Assembly: GCF_001618425.1 (NCBI RefSeq)
Contig: NZ_BDCU01000017.1
Location: 496,001 to 560,000, forward strand
DNA: 64,000 nucleotides
Source: Nocardia fusca NBRC 14340
Lineage (GTDB): Bacteria > Actinomycetota > Actinomycetes > Mycobacteriales > Mycobacteriaceae
Direction of reading: 5' to 3'
Shown here: positions 19,558 through 30,314 of the stretch, one piece after another
Layout: the number at the start of each line of letters is the position of its first letter
How positions within the stretch are numbered: the first letter of the stretch is position 1
Position numbers and translations under genes: made by a program
The notes under the pieces: model-generated
Databases searched by the model: none
What the model was told of the DNA's origin: nothing
What the model saw: the letters and a program-made list of their open reading frames with translations, nothing else

Positions 19558-19797
19558 TCAGCAGTCCAGGTCCATGGCGCTCAGGGTCCGCTGGAAGAGG
19601 CAGGCGCCCTTGGCGTTCACCGAGGCCGAGATCGTGGACGAGCCGGTCGAGGTGAAATCCTCGGCGATCGGGGCCGCGGGCTCGGTCGCCGGACTCATCG
19701 GTTCCAGAGTCAGCGGGGCCGCTCCGGCCGTCGCTCCGGCCGCCCCCGTCAGGGCGGCGCCCAACGCGAGCGAGGCGGTGATGCCGCGCAGTTTCAT
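19558..19797 (-). CDS. Small secreted protein of unknown function
   Basis: 79 residues from ATG 19797 with a GAGGAG ribosome site. The first 27 residues (MKLRGITASLALGAALTG...) form a Sec signal peptide with a GAA-type cleavage site. The mature part of about 50 residues is Pro/Thr/Ser-rich with two Cys, the second of which is the C-terminal residue. No family is recognised. It lies between the hydrolase and ung genes on the same strand. Confidence 0.7.
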   Translation of the reverse strand: MKLRGITASLALGAALTGAAGATAGAAPLTLEPMSPATEPAAPIAEDFTSTGSSTISASVNAKGACLFQRTLSAMDLDC

Positions 19798-19835
19798 GGT
19801 GTGCTCCTCTATCTTGTTTCTCGTTCGACGCCTAC

Positions 19836-20519
19836 TCAGGGCAGGCGCCAGTCCACCGGCTCGGCGCCGAGTTCGTCCAGCAGTTCGTTGACCCGGGAGA
19901 ACGGACGCGAGCCGAAAAACCCACGCGATGCCGACAGCGGTGACGGGTGCGCGGATTCGATACTGGGCACTTCCGCGGCGGCCAGCGCCGGCTTCAGCGA
20001 GGCGGCGTCCCGCCCCCACAGCACGGCCACCAGCGGTTCGTCGCGCGCCACCAGCGCGCTGATCGCCTGCTCCGTGACCTTCTCCCAGCCTTTGCCGCGA
20101 TGGGAGGCCGGTTTGCCGGGAGATACCGTCAGGACCCGGTTCAGCATCAGCACACCCTGGCGCGACCAGGGGCTCAGATCACCGCAACTCGGGGTGGGAT
20201 GGCCCAGGTCCTTGGTGTATTCGGTGAAGATGTTGGCCAGGCTGCGGGGTACCGGCGAAACATCGGGCGCCACCGAGAAGCTCAGCCCCATCGGATGGCC
20301 CGGGGTCGGATAGGGGTCCTGGCCGACGATCAGCACCCGGACATTTTCGAACGGCTCCTGGAAAGCACGCAGCACATTCTCCCCGGCGGGGAGATACCCG
20401 CGGCCCGCGGCGTTCTCGGCACGCAGGAATTCGCCCATCTCCGCAATACGGTCGGCGACCGGATCCAGTGCCTTCGCCCAGCCCGGATCGATGATCTCCA
20501 CGAGTGGTTTCGTGCTCAT
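19836..20519 (-). CDS. ung: Uracil-DNA glycosylase
   Basis: 227 residues from ATG 20519, standard length. It removes uracil from DNA. The water-activating loop [20 protein letters not shown] and the Leu-intercalation loop [20 protein letters not shown] are both intact. It begins 11 bp downstream of thiL on the same strand, so they share a transcript as in mycobacteria. Confidence 0.97.
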   Translation of the reverse strand: MSTKPLVEIIDPGWAKALDPVADRIAEMGEFLRAENAAGRGYLPAGENVLRAFQEPFENVRVLIVGQDPYPTPGHPMGLSFSVAPDVSPVPRSLANIFTEYTKDLGHPTPSCGDLSPWSRQGVLMLNRVLTVSPGKPASHRGKGWEKVTEQAISALVARDEPLVAVLWGRDAASLKPALAAAEVPSIESAHPSPLSASRGFFGSRPFSRVNELLDELGAEPVDWRLP

Positions 20520-20530
20520 GACCGCACAAC

Positions 20531-21514
20531 CTATCGTGAGTGGTCGGGTTTCGCCGAGTCCGTCCCGGAGAATGCTTCCCAGCCCTGCGGACCGCGATAC
20601 CGCGCACCGTCCACGGTCACCCCGTGACCAGCCTCGATATCGCCGATGACGGTCCACCCGGGGGGCGGCGGCGAACCGGCCGGCCAGACCCCGGCGAACA
20701 CGTGATCCTCACCTCCGGTCAGAATCCATTGCCGCGCATCGGCTTCCAGGAAACCGGCGCATTCCGCGAGCTCGGTATCGCGCAATGCCGCCGAACGCAC
20801 ATCGATCGCGACCCCCGACGATTCGGCCAGATGCCCGATATCGGCGAGCAGTCCGTCGGAGATATCGGTGAGCGCCACCGGCGGATGTGCGCCGGTCACG
20901 GCGGCACGGACGAGGCCGTAGGCGGGTCGCGGAGCACGGTGCGCGGCGACAGCCGTGGCCGCGCCCGGACCGGACTCCGGTGAGTGCCCGCCCGCGAGCA
21001 GGGCGTAACCGGCCGCCGACCAGCCCGGCCGGCCGGCGATCGCGAGGAGCCCACCGGGCCGCGCACCGGATCGGGTCACCGGTTCTTCGCCCAGCGGGTC
21101 ACCGAAGGCCGTCACCGAGATCACCACCTGCGGGCTGCGCACGATATCCCCACCGGCGACCGAGCCTCCGGCCCGTGTCGCCTCCGCCCAGAACCCGTCC
21201 GTGAGTCCGGTTACGAAATCCACCGGGGTCCGTTCCGGGACCCCGAGGCCCACCACGTAGCCGACGGGTTCGGCGCCCATCGCGTAGATATCGGCGGCGT
21301 TCTGGGCGATCGCCTTGCGGCCGATATCCTCGGCTGCCGACCAGTCCAGCCGGAAATGCCGGTCCTCGATCAACATATCCGTGCTCACCACATAGCGCCC
21401 GCGCGCCGCCGCCAGCACCGCCGCGTCGTCGCCGGGGCCCAGCTGCACGGCGGGCCCCTGTTCCCGGCCCGCGTTGATCCGGGCGATGAGGGCGAATTCG
21501 CCCACGTCGCGCAC
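20531..21514 (-). CDS. thiL: Thiamine-monophosphate kinase
   Basis: About 327 residues. It phosphorylates thiamine monophosphate to the pyrophosphate cofactor. Family motifs are [48 protein letters not shown] and [17 protein letters not shown]; the last contributes metal and nucleotide binding. The start is not clear: GTG 21514 (MRDVGEF) is chosen, while a GGAAGG ribosome site sits before an ATC at 21532 that would add six residues. Upstream frame is antisense to nothing conserved and is unlikely coding. Confidence 0.92.
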   Translation of the reverse strand: MRDVGEFALIARINAGREQGPAVQLGPGDDAAVLAAARGRYVVSTDMLIEDRHFRLDWSAAEDIGRKAIAQNAADIYAMGAEPVGYVVGLGVPERTPVDFVTGLTDGFWAEATRAGGSVAGGDIVRSPQVVISVTAFGDPLGEEPVTRSGARPGGLLAIAGRPGWSAAGYALLAGGHSPESGPGAATAVAAHRAPRPAYGLVRAAVTGAHPPVALTDISDGLLADIGHLAESSGVAIDVRSAALRDTELAECAGFLEADARQWILTGGEDHVFAGVWPAGSPPPPGWTVIGDIEAGHGVTVDGARYRGPQGWEAFSGTDSAKPDHSR

Positions 21515-21792
21515 CGTCGGTCCTGTACTGATCGTGGGACCTTCCTCACTCGCTGCTGCCACCGGCGGCGCCGGCCGCCGCCTCGCCGGCCCGGACAACG
21601 GGGCCGTGTGTCCACCGGCGGAACGCCGCCTGCCGTACCCCGGACACCACGGATCCCCGATCCCGCGCGCCCGGCCGATACTCCGGCGCTCCCCGCACGA
21701 CGGTACCCTGTGCCCGGTGACCAGGCGCGGCGGCCGGGACCCCCGCATACGCCCCGCCCACCGCGTACGCGCTGACGAAAGGACCGCCGAGG

Positions 21793-22386
21793 ATGCCGGG
21801 GACATCGCCGGACGAGGACACCGATACCCCGGACAGCAGCGGCGGCGAGCGCACCGGGTATTCGCCCGCGCTCATCGCGACCGCGGTCGCGCTGCCGATC
21901 GCCCTGCTGATCGGCGTGGTGGTCGCGGCGGTCATCGCCGCGCGCACGCCGGTCGAACGCGAACCGCTGGCACTGGGTCCGGTTCCGGCGCCCGCGGCCG
22001 GCGGTCCCGCCTGTGCCACCCTGCTGCCCGCACTGCCCGCCGACCTCGGCGAGTACACCCGCGCCGCCCTCGTCGAACCCGTGCCGCCGGCAACCACGGC
22101 CTGGCAGCTGCCCGCCGGCGGCGAACCGATCGTGCTGCGCTGCGGACTCGACCGCCCCCTGGAGTTCCACCGGGCGTCCCCGTTACAGGTGGTCAACGGT
22201 GTGCAGTGGTTCGAGGTCCGCGACGACGCGGCCGCCACGGCCACCTGGTTCGCGGTGGACCGCGAAACCTATATCGCCCTCACGGTTCCCGACGGGTCCG
22301 GTCCGACGCCCCTGCAGGCGGTATCGGATACCGTCACCGCGCGGCTGCCGGCCCGCCCGATCGACCCGGGCGAACTGCCGAACTGA
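21793..22386 (+). CDS. DUF3515 membrane-anchored protein
   Basis: 197 residues. After a charged Ser/Asp-rich N-terminus there is one transmembrane helix (ALIATAVALPIALLIGVVVAAVIAA written in part: residues 26-50), then an extracellular domain with Cys pairs at GPACATLLPAL and VLRCGLDRP. The segment VNGVQWFEVRDDAAATATWFAVDRE is characteristic of DUF3515, found in mycolata between thiL and ddl (Rv2980 position). Function unknown. The ATG has a GAGG right upstream and the gene converges on ddl with a 6-bp gap. Confidence 0.82.
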   Translation: MPGTSPDEDTDTPDSSGGERTGYSPALIATAVALPIALLIGVVVAAVIAARTPVEREPLALGPVPAPAAGGPACATLLPALPADLGEYTRAALVEPVPPATTAWQLPAGGEPIVLRCGLDRPLEFHRASPLQVVNGVQWFEVRDDAAATATWFAVDRETYIALTVPDGSGPTPLQAVSDTVTARLPARPIDPGELPN

Positions 22387-22392
22387 GCGCGG

Positions 22393-23508
22393 TCAGCGCA
22401 GCCCGGTACCGCGGGCGAGAGCCGTTTCCACGAGTGTGGTCAGCAGTTTCCCGTAACCGACCCCGGTCTCTTCCCACATCCGCGGATACATCGAGATCGG
22501 CGTGAACCCGGGCATGGTGTTGATCTCGTTGATCACCGGGCCGCCCTCGGTCACGAAGAAATCGACGCGGGCCAGGCCCTGGCAGTCCAGCGCGCGGAAG
22601 GCGCGCACCGCGATCTCGCGGACCTCGTCGGACACCTCGTCGTCGAGTTTGGCCGGAACGTCGAATTCGCAGACGTCGTCGAGATATTTGGTGTCGAAAT
22701 CGTAGAAGGCGGGGCCGGGTTTCTCCCCGGCGTCGGCGTCGGCCAGATCCTCGGGCATCCTGATCTCGGCGAGCACACTGGCTTCCACCCGGCCGTCCGG
22801 GAATTCCAGCACCCCGCATTCGACCTCGCGGCCCACGATGCCCGCCTCCACGATCACCTTCGGGTCGTGGGCGCGCGCGGCGGCGATCGCGGTGTCGAGA
22901 TCGGCCCACTCGGTGACCTTGGTGATCCCGATCGATGACCCGCCGCGCGCGGGTTTCACGAACACCGGCAATCCCAGCCGCTCGCGCTCCGCGGGGGTGA
23001 CGGTGGCGGTGCCCGGCCGCAACACCACCTGCACACCGACCGGCAGGCCGTCGGCGGCGAGGAGTTTCTTGGTGAACTCTTTGTCCATACCGGCCGCACT
23101 CGCCAGCACCCCGGGCCCCACGTAGGGGATACCGGCCAGTTCGAGCATGCCCTGTACGGTGCCGTCCTCGCCGAACGCGCCGTGCAGTACCGGGAACACC
23201 ACATCGATGGCTTCGAGCGCGGTGTGCGGATCGTCCAGCGCGACCAGTGTCCCGGCCCGGCTCGGGTCCGCGGCCAGCATCAGTTCCCGGCCGCCGCCGG
23301 TGACCGAGGGCAGGGTCCGGTCGTGCCGGCCGAGTTCGGCGGCGTCACCGTCGGCCAGCACCCAGGTGCCCTCCGGGGTGATCCCGATCGGCACCGGGTC
23401 GAAACGCGCCGGATCGAGGTTCCGCAGCACAGCACCGGCCGACACACACGACACCGTGTGCTCGTTGCTGCGTCCGCCGAAGACTACGGCCACCCTGATC
23501 CGGTTCAT
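22393..23508 (-). CDS. ddl: D-alanine--D-alanine ligase
   Basis: 371 residues from ATG 23508. It joins two D-Ala using ATP for peptidoglycan precursors and is the target of D-cycloserine. N-terminal [21 protein letters not shown]-grasp lid [14 protein letters not shown], and the metal/substrate loop [32 protein letters not shown] are intact. Divergent from nothing; it converges on the DUF3515 gene and is transcribed away from the gpsA gene that precedes it by 55 bp. Confidence 0.97.
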   Translation of the reverse strand: MNRIRVAVVFGGRSNEHTVSCVSAGAVLRNLDPARFDPVPIGITPEGTWVLADGDAAELGRHDRTLPSVTGGGRELMLAADPSRAGTLVALDDPHTALEAIDVVFPVLHGAFGEDGTVQGMLELAGIPYVGPGVLASAAGMDKEFTKKLLAADGLPVGVQVVLRPGTATVTPAERERLGLPVFVKPARGGSSIGITKVTEWADLDTAIAAARAHDPKVIVEAGIVGREVECGVLEFPDGRVEASVLAEIRMPEDLADADAGEKPGPAFYDFDTKYLDDVCEFDVPAKLDDEVSDEVREIAVRAFRALDCQGLARVDFFVTEGGPVINEINTMPGFTPISMYPRMWEETGVGYGKLLTTLVETALARGTGLR

Positions 23509-23563
23509 GACCGAACCGTACCCTGCCGGGGGCCCCGCCAACCGTGCCGGACCACCGGTGTGG

Positions 23564-24559
23564 CTATTCGGGTTTTATCTGCCGGCCCAGCAACTTCTCC
23601 ACTGCCGTCTGCACCGCCAATCCTTCGTGGCACACCTGGTGCACGGCCTCGGTGAGCGGCATCTCCACATTCTTCGCCGCGGCCAGTGCGCGCACCGAGG
23701 TGCACGATTTCACCCCTTCGGCGACCTGGCCGTGTGTTGCCTCCTGCGCCGCCTGCATCCCCCCGCCGCTGCCGAGGACCTGCCCGAACGAGCGGTTCCG
23801 GGACAGCGGCGAGGTACAGGTCGCGATGAGGTCCCCGACTCCGGCCAGCCCGGCCAGGGTCACCGGTTCGGCGCCCAGTGCCACACCGAGCCGGATGATC
23901 TCGGCCAGCCCCCGGGTCATCAGCCCGGCGAGGGAGTTGTCGCCGAAACCCATACCCGAGGCGATCCCGCAGGCCAGCGCGATGACATTCTTGCAGGCAC
24001 CGCCGAGTTCACAGCCGATCACATCGGTGTTGGTGTAGGGCCGGAAGTAACCGGTCACACAGGCCCGCTGCACCGCGGCGGCCCGTTCGGCGTCGGCGCA
24101 GCCGATCACCGTGGCCGCAGGCTGCCCGGCGGCGATCTCCTTGGCCAGATTGGGTCCCGACAGTACCGCGATCCGATCCGGCGCGGCACCGCTGACCTCG
24201 GCGATCACCTCGCTCATTCGCAGCAGGGTGCCGTTCTCGATCCCCTTGGCCAGACTCAGCAGCGTGGCGTCGGGGCCGATGGCCGGTGACCAGATCTTCA
24301 GATTCGCGCGCAGTGATTGCGACGGCACCGCGAGGACCACGATATCGGCGCCGTCGAGGGCCCGCGCGTAGTCGTCGGTCGCCGCGACCGGCGGCAGCTG
24401 CACCCCCGGCAGGTAGTACGGGTTGCGGTGGTCGGTGGCCAGCGCCTCGGCGACCTCGGGGCGACGGGCCCAGATGGTCACCTCGGTTCCCGCCTCCGCC
24501 AACACTTTCCCGAATGCCGTGCCCCACGATCCCGCACCCAGTACCGCCGCCCTCGTCAT
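23564..24559 (-). CDS. gpsA: Glycerol-3-phosphate dehydrogenase [NAD(P)+]
   Basis: 331 residues. It reduces dihydroxyacetone phosphate to sn-glycerol 3-phosphate for phospholipids. The Rossmann loop [17 protein letters not shown] starts at residue 4; the substrate lysine region [23 protein letters not shown] and the GVGDLIATC motif are present. ATG 24559 gives the canonical N-terminus; the much longer upstream frame is antisense of fbiD. It leads the gpsA-ddl transcript and is divergent from fbiD with 30 bp between starts. Confidence 0.96.
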   Translation of the reverse strand: MTRAAVLGAGSWGTAFGKVLAEAGTEVTIWARRPEVAEALATDHRNPYYLPGVQLPPVAATDDYARALDGADIVVLAVPSQSLRANLKIWSPAIGPDATLLSLAKGIENGTLLRMSEVIAEVSGAAPDRIAVLSGPNLAKEIAAGQPAATVIGCADAERAAAVQRACVTGYFRPYTNTDVIGCELGGACKNVIALACGIASGMGFGDNSLAGLMTRGLAEIIRLGVALGAEPVTLAGLAGVGDLIATCTSPLSRNRSFGQVLGSGGGMQAAQEATHGQVAEGVKSCTSVRALAAAKNVEMPLTEAVHQVCHEGLAVQTAVEKLLGRQIKPE

Positions 24560-24589
24560 CAGCCCAATATGCCATGACAGGATGGGGCC

Positions 24590-25279
24590 ATGTGCTCGCA
24601 CACCGTGCACGCCGTCATCGCGGTGAAAACCCTGGAAAGCGCCAAGAGCCGGCTGGCCGGGGTCCTGGTCCCGGCCCAGCGGTCCCGGCTGGTCCTGGCC
24701 ATGCTGACCGATACCGTGCGCGCGGCCGCGGCGGCCCCGGAGATCGCCTCGATCACCGTGGTCACTCCCGATCCCGTGGTCTCCCGCGCGACCCGCGCGC
24801 TCGGTGCCACCGTCCATCCCGAACCCCGCAGCGCCGCCACCGACCCCGATCCCCTCAACACCGCCCTGTCCACCGCGGCGGCCGCGTTGCGCGCCCGGCA
24901 CGGCGACGTGCCCGTCCTGGCCCTGCAGGCCGACCTGCCGGCCCTGCGCACGCCGGAACTGTCCGCGGTCCTGGCAACTGCCCGCGGCACCCGCGCGTTC
25001 GTCGCCGACCACGCGGGCACGGGTACCGCGGCGCTGCTGGCTCCGGCCGGTACCGCGCTGCGGCCCAGGTTCGGGCGGGATTCGGCGCGCCACCACCGGG
25101 AGGACGGCGCGGTCCGGCTGCACGGGGACTGGCCCGGCCTGCGCCACGATGTCGATACCGCCGACGATCTGGCGGCGGTGCGGGCGCTGGGGACGGGCCC
25201 TGATACCACCGCGCTGCTCGCCGAACTCGGCTGGCCGGCTCCCGCCCGGGAAGCGGTCACCCAGGTGTGTCAGGCGTAA
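24590..25279 (+). CDS. fbiD: Phosphoenolpyruvate/2-phospholactate guanylyltransferase FbiD (CofC)
   Basis: 229 residues. It activates phosphoenolpyruvate (or 2-phospholactate) with GTP for coenzyme F420 synthesis. The N-terminal nucleotidyltransferase pattern [16 protein letters not shown], the Asp-containing strand [15 protein letters not shown] and C-terminal [19 protein letters not shown] match CofC/FbiD. Located exactly where Rv2983 lies in the gpsA-fbiD-ppk order. The other F420 genes are outside the window. Confidence 0.93.
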   Translation: MCSHTVHAVIAVKTLESAKSRLAGVLVPAQRSRLVLAMLTDTVRAAAAAPEIASITVVTPDPVVSRATRALGATVHPEPRSAATDPDPLNTALSTAAAALRARHGDVPVLALQADLPALRTPELSAVLATARGTRAFVADHAGTGTAALLAPAGTALRPRFGRDSARHHREDGAVRLHGDWPGLRHDVDTADDLAAVRALGTGPDTTALLAELGWPAPAREAVTQVCQA

Positions 25280-25409
25280 CTCCGCCTTCGCTCCGCCCCG
25301 CGCGGCCGGTGGACGGGCGCCACTCGACTGCACCAACGGGCAGCCGCCACCGCGTGAACTCGAGATAACAGTCATCTACGGCATATGCACCATGGCCGGT
25401 TCGTAGGGA

Positions 25410-27593
25410 ATGATCGTAGGCGTGAGCGATACGGAAACCATCAAGCAGCAGCAGGTGCTCCCGACCCCGCCTCCGGCCGCCACCCAGATCCCCGCCGGCG
25501 GGACCGCACCCCGTTTGCCAGCCGATCGCTACCTGAACCGGGAGTTGAGTTGGCTGGATTTCAACGCCAGAGTCCTGGCCCTGGCCGAGGACAGTTCGCT
25601 GCCGTTGCTGGAACGCGCGAAATTCCTGGCGATCTTCGCCTCGAACCTCGACGAGTTCTACATGGTCCGCGTCGCCGGTCTCAAACGCCGCGCCGAAACG
25701 GGGCTTTCGGTGCGGTCGGCCGACGGCCGCTCGCCGAACGAGCAACTGGCGCTCATCGCGGCCCGCAGTCAGGATCTCGCGGTCCGGCACGCCGAGGTAT
25801 TTCTCACCGAGGTGCGCCCCGCGCTCACCGCGGAGGGCATCGAGATCATCGATTGGGCCGACCTCGACGACGCCGAACGGGAACGACTGTCGGCGCATTT
25901 CCAGGAACAGGTCTTCCCCGTCCTGACCCCGCTGGCCGTCGACCCGGCCCACCCCTTCCCCTACATCAGCGGATTGAGCCTGAATCTCGCGGTGACCGTC
26001 CAGGACGAGAGCACCGGCGGCGAGCATTTCGCCCGGGTGAAGGTTCCCGACAATGTGGACCGATTCGTCCGGGTGCGCCGGCCCGGACCCAGCGGCGGCG
26101 GCATCGCCGCGTTCCTTCCGATGGAAGCGCTCATCGCCGCGCATCTGGAGCATCTGTTCCCCGGTATGACCGTGGTGGAGCACCATTCGTTCCGGATCAC
26201 CCGCAATGCCGATTTCGAGGTCGACGAGGACCGCGACGAGGACCTGTTGCAGGCGCTGGAGCGTGAACTCGCGCGTCGTCGCTTCGGGTCCCCGGTCCGG
26301 CTCGAGGTCTCCGACGATATGACCGAGCACATGCTCGATCTGCTGCTGCGCGAGCTCGAGGTCGATCCCGCCGATGTCATCCAGGTCCCCGGACTACTGG
26401 ATCTGTCCTGCCTGTGGCAGGTGTACGGGGTGGACCGGCCGAACCTCAAGGACGCCCCCTATGTGCCCGCGACGCCGCCCGCGTTCGGCGAACGGGAGAC
26501 GCCGCGCAATGTGTTCCAGGCGCTGCGCGAGGGCGATGTGCTGGTGCACCACCCCTACGATTCGTTCTCCACGAGTGTGCAGCGGTTCATCGAACAGGCC
26601 GCCGCCGATCCGCAGGTGCTGGCCATCAAACAGACCCTGTACCGGACCTCCGGCGACTCCCCGATCGTGAACGCCCTCATCGATGCCGCCGAGGCGGGCA
26701 AACAGGTGGTGGCGCTGGTGGAGATCAAGGCCCGGTTCGACGAGCAGGCCAATATCAAATGGGCGCGCACGCTGGAACAGGCGGGCGTGCACGTGGTCTA
26801 CGGTCTGGTCGGGCTGAAGACCCACTGCAAGACCTGCCTGGTGGTACGCCGCGAGGGTTCCACCATCCGCCGCTACTGCCATATCGGTACCGGGAACTAC
26901 AACCCCAAGACCGCCCGCCTGTACGAGGATGTCGGATTGCTCACCGCAGCACCCGAAATTGGTGCCGATCTCACCGATCTGTTCAATTCGCTCACCGGCT
27001 ACTCCCGTAAATCCGACTACCGCAATCTGCTGGTGGCCCCGAACGGTATCCGTGCCGGGATCATCGCCCGGATCGAACGGGAGATCGAACTCGCCCGCTC
27101 CGGCGCCGAGGCCGGGATCCGCTTGAAGGCCAATGCGCTGGTCGACGAGCAGATCATCGACGCGCTCTACCGCGCCTCCCAGGCGGGGGTGCCGGTACGC
27201 ATCGTGGTGCGCAGTATCTGCGGGCTGCGGGCGGGAGTCCCCGGCATGAGCGAGAACATCGAGGTGCGCTCCATTCTGGGCCGCGTACTCGAGCATTCCC
27301 GGATCTTCAACTTCCGGGCACAGAACGAATTCTGGATCGGTAGCGCCGATATGATGCACCGCAATCTGGACCGCCGGGTGGAGGTCATGGCCCAGGTGAA
27401 GGATCCCAAGCTGTGCGAGCGGCTCGACGAGATCTTCGAATCCGCCCTGCACCCGATGACCCGCTGCTGGGTCCTGGACCCCGACGGCAACTGGAAATCC
27501 AGCCCCGACCGGGCCGGTGCCGACGGTGACGGTATCGAAGTCCGCGATCACCAGGTGGCGCTCATGCGACTACGCCGTCCGGATCAGCAGTGA
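25410..27593 (+). CDS. ppk: Polyphosphate kinase
   Basis: 727 residues. It reversibly polymerises the ATP gamma-phosphate into polyphosphate. All four PPK1 domains are seen, beginning with [21 protein letters not shown]. The autophosphorylated histidines lie in the C1/C2 domains, in [13 protein letters not shown] and in the [13 protein letters not shown] region. Start may be ATG 25410 or GTG 25422; ribosome sites do not decide. The mutT1 start overlaps its stop by 4 bp (GTGA), so the two are translationally coupled. Confidence 0.97.
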   Translation: MIVGVSDTETIKQQQVLPTPPPAATQIPAGGTAPRLPADRYLNRELSWLDFNARVLALAEDSSLPLLERAKFLAIFASNLDEFYMVRVAGLKRRAETGLSVRSADGRSPNEQLALIAARSQDLAVRHAEVFLTEVRPALTAEGIEIIDWADLDDAERERLSAHFQEQVFPVLTPLAVDPAHPFPYISGLSLNLAVTVQDESTGGEHFARVKVPDNVDRFVRVRRPGPSGGGIAAFLPMEALIAAHLEHLFPGMTVVEHHSFRITRNADFEVDEDRDEDLLQALERELARRRFGSPVRLEVSDDMTEHMLDLLLRELEVDPADVIQVPGLLDLSCLWQVYGVDRPNLKDAPYVPATPPAFGERETPRNVFQALREGDVLVHHPYDSFSTSVQRFIEQAAADPQVLAIKQTLYRTSGDSPIVNALIDAAEAGKQVVALVEIKARFDEQANIKWARTLEQAGVHVVYGLVGLKTHCKTCLVVRREGSTIRRYCHIGTGNYNPKTARLYEDVGLLTAAPEIGADLTDLFNSLTGYSRKSDYRNLLVAPNGIRAGIIARIEREIELARSGAEAGIRLKANALVDEQIIDALYRASQAGVPVRIVVRSICGLRAGVPGMSENIEVRSILGRVLEHSRIFNFRAQNEFWIGSADMMHRNLDRRVEVMAQVKDPKLCERLDEIFESALHPMTRCWVLDPDGNWKSSPDRAGADGDGIEVRDHQVALMRLRRPDQQ

Positions 27594-28555
27594 ACGGCAC
27601 GCATACCCCACCGTCCTACCCGGATCCCCGGACAGCACCCAATATCCACGCGGCGGGCACCGTGTTGTGGCGGCACGCACCCGGTTCCGCGGGCGGTATC
27701 GAGATCGCGGTCATCCGGCGCCCCAAATACCAGGACTGGTCACTGCCCAAGGGCAAACTCGATCCCGGTGAGTCGCCGGTCCTGGCGGCGTTCCGGGAGA
27801 CCGAGGAGGAAACCGGGTTGCGGCCGCGGCTGGGCCGCTATCTCGGCAAAGTGACCTATCCGATCACCGGGCATCGCAAGATGAAACGGGTCGACTACTG
27901 GGCCGCGGAGGTCGTCGACGGGGAATTCAGCGCCAACAGCGAGGTCGACGAACTGACCTGGTGTGCACTGGACACGGTGATGTCGGAGCTGTCGTATCCG
28001 ATGGACCGCCAGATCGTGCGGGCGTTCACCCGGCTGCCCGCCGATACGCACACCGTGCTGCTGGTGCGCCACGCCAAGGCCGGACGACGCGACCGCTACA
28101 AGGGTCCCGACGAACAGCGCCCGCTGGAACTGGCCGGCTATCGGCAGTCGCTGGCGCTGGTCCCGAATCTGCTGGCGTTCGGCGCGCAGGACATCTACTC
28201 GGCCGAACCGCTGCGCTGTCTGCAAACGGTGGCGCCGCTGGCCGAGGAACTCGGTGTCGAGGTGGAGATCGAACCGCTGCTGGGCGATATCGGCTACGCC
28301 GCCGATCCGGACAAGGCCCGGGACCGGATCCGGTCGCTGGTCTCGGCGCAGCGTGTCCGGGTGCTGTGCAGTCAGGGCGACACCATTCCGGACCTGGTCC
28401 GCTGGTGGGCGGCACAGGATGGGATGCGGCTGTCACCCGCGCGAACCCGCAAGGGGTCGGTCTGGGTGTTGTCGTTCTCGGGTGAGCGGCTGGTGGCCGC
28501 CGATCATCTCGACCGATCCCTGTCGGTCGATACCGCGCCCGCGGTCACCGCATAG
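27590..28555 (+). CDS. mutT1: MutT1-type Nudix hydrolase fused to a histidine phosphatase domain
   Basis: 321 residues in two parts. Residues 15-150 are a Nudix domain with the Nudix box [20 protein letters not shown] followed by TGL. Residues 158-310 are a SixA-like histidine phosphatase with the RHG motif LLVRHAKAG. In mycobacteria this fused enzyme hydrolyses 8-oxo-(d)GTP to the diphosphate and diadenosine polyphosphates, protecting nucleotide pools. The GTG start overlaps the ppk stop. A hairpin closes the pair at 28597. Confidence 0.95.
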   Translation: MNGTHTPPSYPDPRTAPNIHAAGTVLWRHAPGSAGGIEIAVIRRPKYQDWSLPKGKLDPGESPVLAAFRETEEETGLRPRLGRYLGKVTYPITGHRKMKRVDYWAAEVVDGEFSANSEVDELTWCALDTVMSELSYPMDRQIVRAFTRLPADTHTVLLVRHAKAGRRDRYKGPDEQRPLELAGYRQSLALVPNLLAFGAQDIYSAEPLRCLQTVAPLAEELGVEVEIEPLLGDIGYAADPDKARDRIRSLVSAQRVRVLCSQGDTIPDLVRWWAAQDGMRLSPARTRKGSVWVLSFSGERLVAADHLDRSLSVDTAPAVTA

Positions 28556-28596
28556 GACGCGCGCCCGGACCGGCGCCGGGCACAGAAGACGGCTAC

Positions 28597-28619
28597 GCCC
28601 CCGGGGGTTGCCCGGGGGC
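28597..28619 (+). terminator. Terminator of ppk-mutT1
   Basis: GCCCCCGGG, loop GGTTG, CCCGGGGGC: perfect 9-bp stem 41 bp after the mutT1 stop. The remaining 28620-28855 between this and the hupB stop shows no further gene. Confidence 0.7.
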
Positions 28620-28855
28620 TCGTCCGTCCGGCGTTCCGGTTGTGTGGATCTGCGAGTCCCCGAGTCGTCACACCACCCGGTGACTCGCTGACGAGAACCG
28701 ATCGCGGGGCCTCGTGCCGTCCGCGGATGCGAGCACGCATCCGGGATCCGGCGGAGTCGAACAGTGCGGCGGAGCCGCATGGGCGGGCCGTGCATACGGG
28801 ATCCGGTGGGACCCCGGCTGGAATCACTGCGGCGCCGGCACGCCTGGGCTGCGGG

Positions 28856-29500
28856 TCAGCGAGCCCTTTTGGCTGTCGTCTTCTTGGCCGGGGTCTGCTT
28901 CGCGGTGGCCGACTTCTTGGCCGTGGACTTGGCGGCCGTGGTGGTCTTCTTCGCGGTGGCCTTCTTGGTGGCCGTGGCCTTGGCGGGCGTCTTCTTCGCC
29001 GCCGTCTTGCGGGCCGCGGCCTTGGTGGCCGTCTTCTTGGCGGCGGTGCTCTTGGCCGGCGCCTTGGTGGCCGTCTTCCGTGCCGTTGTTTTGGCGGGCG
29101 CCTTCGTCGCGGCCTTCTTGGCGGTGGTTTTCTTCGCCGTTGTCTTCTTCGCTGTGGATTTCTTGGCCGCCACAGGAGCATTGACACCGCGTTTCACCGC
29201 GGGTCCGGTCGCCGCGAGCTTCTGTTTACCCGCGATAACCGCCTTGAACTGGGCGCCGGGCCGGAACGCCGGCACCGAAGTGGGCTTCACCTTGACCGTT
29301 TCCCCGGTACGCGGATTCCGCGCCACCCGGGCTGCCCGCTTACGCTGTTCGAACACACCGAATCCGGTGATGGTGACGCTCTGCCCTTTGTGTACCGCGC
29401 GCACGATGGTGTCGACCACATGCTCGACTGCCGCGGTGGCCGTGCGCCTGTCAGTACCCAACTTTTCGGTCAGAACGTCGATCAGTTCCGCCTTGTTCAT
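28856..29500 (-). CDS. hupB: HU-type DNA-binding protein with Lys/Ala-rich tail
   Basis: 214 residues. The first 90 form a bacterial HU fold ([19 protein letters not shown], then [20 protein letters not shown] on the DNA-binding arms). The last 120 residues are a histone-H1-like tail of repeated AKKT/AKKA/PAK units, about one third lysine. This HupB/HLP architecture is specific to actinobacteria; the tail binds DNA and is acetylated in mycobacteria. Located between mutT1 and leuD as in M. tuberculosis. A GGAGGA ribosome site precedes the ATG. Confidence 0.96.
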   Translation of the reverse strand: MNKAELIDVLTEKLGTDRRTATAAVEHVVDTIVRAVHKGQSVTITGFGVFEQRKRAARVARNPRTGETVKVKPTSVPAFRPGAQFKAVIAGKQKLAATGPAVKRGVNAPVAAKKSTAKKTTAKKTTAKKAATKAPAKTTARKTATKAPAKSTAAKKTATKAAARKTAAKKTPAKATATKKATAKKTTTAAKSTAKKSATAKQTPAKKTTAKRAR

Positions 29501-29539
29501 TGAATCCTCCGCAGACTAATGGCCCGTCGTCGGACCGAC

Positions 29540-29569
29540 TAGGTACCACGGTAAACCCACATTGGGCAA
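29540..29569 (-). promoter_or_regulatory. Possible hupB promoter
   Basis: On the minus strand TTGCCC (29564-29569) is separated by 18 bases from TACCTA (29540-29545), about 40 bp before the hupB ATG, in a locally AT-rich stretch. Spacing and placement fit a sigma-A type promoter, but the -10 match is moderate. Confidence 0.3.
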
Positions 29570-29656
29570 GAGTCTATGTGCCACGCCAAAATTCATGTGG
29601 TCTAGCACACGCACAGCTACCACGACATCTGGGGGGTCGCTAAGAGGCCGAGAACA

Positions 29657-30265
29657 TTACGCCTGCGAAATAGGTTCGGGCAGGGTCTTTGGTTTCCAAC
29701 CCGGCCTTGCCTTTTCGAACTCGGCGATCGTATCGCTACGCCGCAGCGTCAGGCCGATGTCGTCCAAACCCTCCAACAGGCGCCACCTGGTGTAGTCGTC
29801 AATATCGAACGGCAACACGATGGTTCCTGCGGTCACCGTGCGCGCCGCGAGGTCCACAACCAATTCCAGTCCGGGCTGTTCCTCGAGCAACTTCCAGAGC
29901 ATTTCGACATCATTCTGTGACATTCGTGCCGCCAGCAGACCGCCCTTGCCCGCATTACCGCGGAAGATGTCGGCGAAACGTGAAGAGATAACTACCCGAA
30001 AGCCATAGTCCATGAGCGCCCAGACAGCGTGCTCACGGGAAGATCCGGTCCCGAAATCGGGTCCGGCCACCAGGACGCTGCCGTGCTTGTAGGGCTCGGT
30101 GTTCAGAATGAAGTCCTCGTCACCCCGCCAGGCGGCGAACAGGCCGTCTTCGAATCCCGTACGAGTGACGCGCTTCAGATAGACGGCCGGGATGATCTGG
30201 TCGGTGTCGACATTGGACCGGCGCAGCGGAACGCCGATCCCCTTGTGCACGGTGAAGGCTTCCAT
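29657..30265 (-). CDS. leuD: 3-isopropylmalate dehydratase small subunit
   Basis: 202 residues from ATG 30265 with GGGAGA six bases upstream. It supplies the substrate-recognition swivel domain of the LeuCD isomerase in leucine synthesis. Motifs: [22 protein letters not shown] and [21 protein letters not shown]. It lies 49 bp after leuC on the same strand. Confidence 0.96.
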   Translation of the reverse strand: MEAFTVHKGIGVPLRRSNVDTDQIIPAVYLKRVTRTGFEDGLFAAWRGDEDFILNTEPYKHGSVLVAGPDFGTGSSREHAVWALMDYGFRVVISSRFADIFRGNAGKGGLLAARMSQNDVEMLWKLLEEQPGLELVVDLAARTVTAGTIVLPFDIDDYTRWRLLEGLDDIGLTLRRSDTIAEFEKARPGWKPKTLPEPISQA

Positions 30266-30314
30266 CGTATTTCTCCCTGTTTCGGCTATAAGTGGTTTTC
30301 GATATAAGACGGGC

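Noticed and set aside
28856..29187. Arg/Pro-rich frame opposite the hupB tail
   Set aside because: It is the other-frame translation of the Lys/Ala repeat coding sequence.
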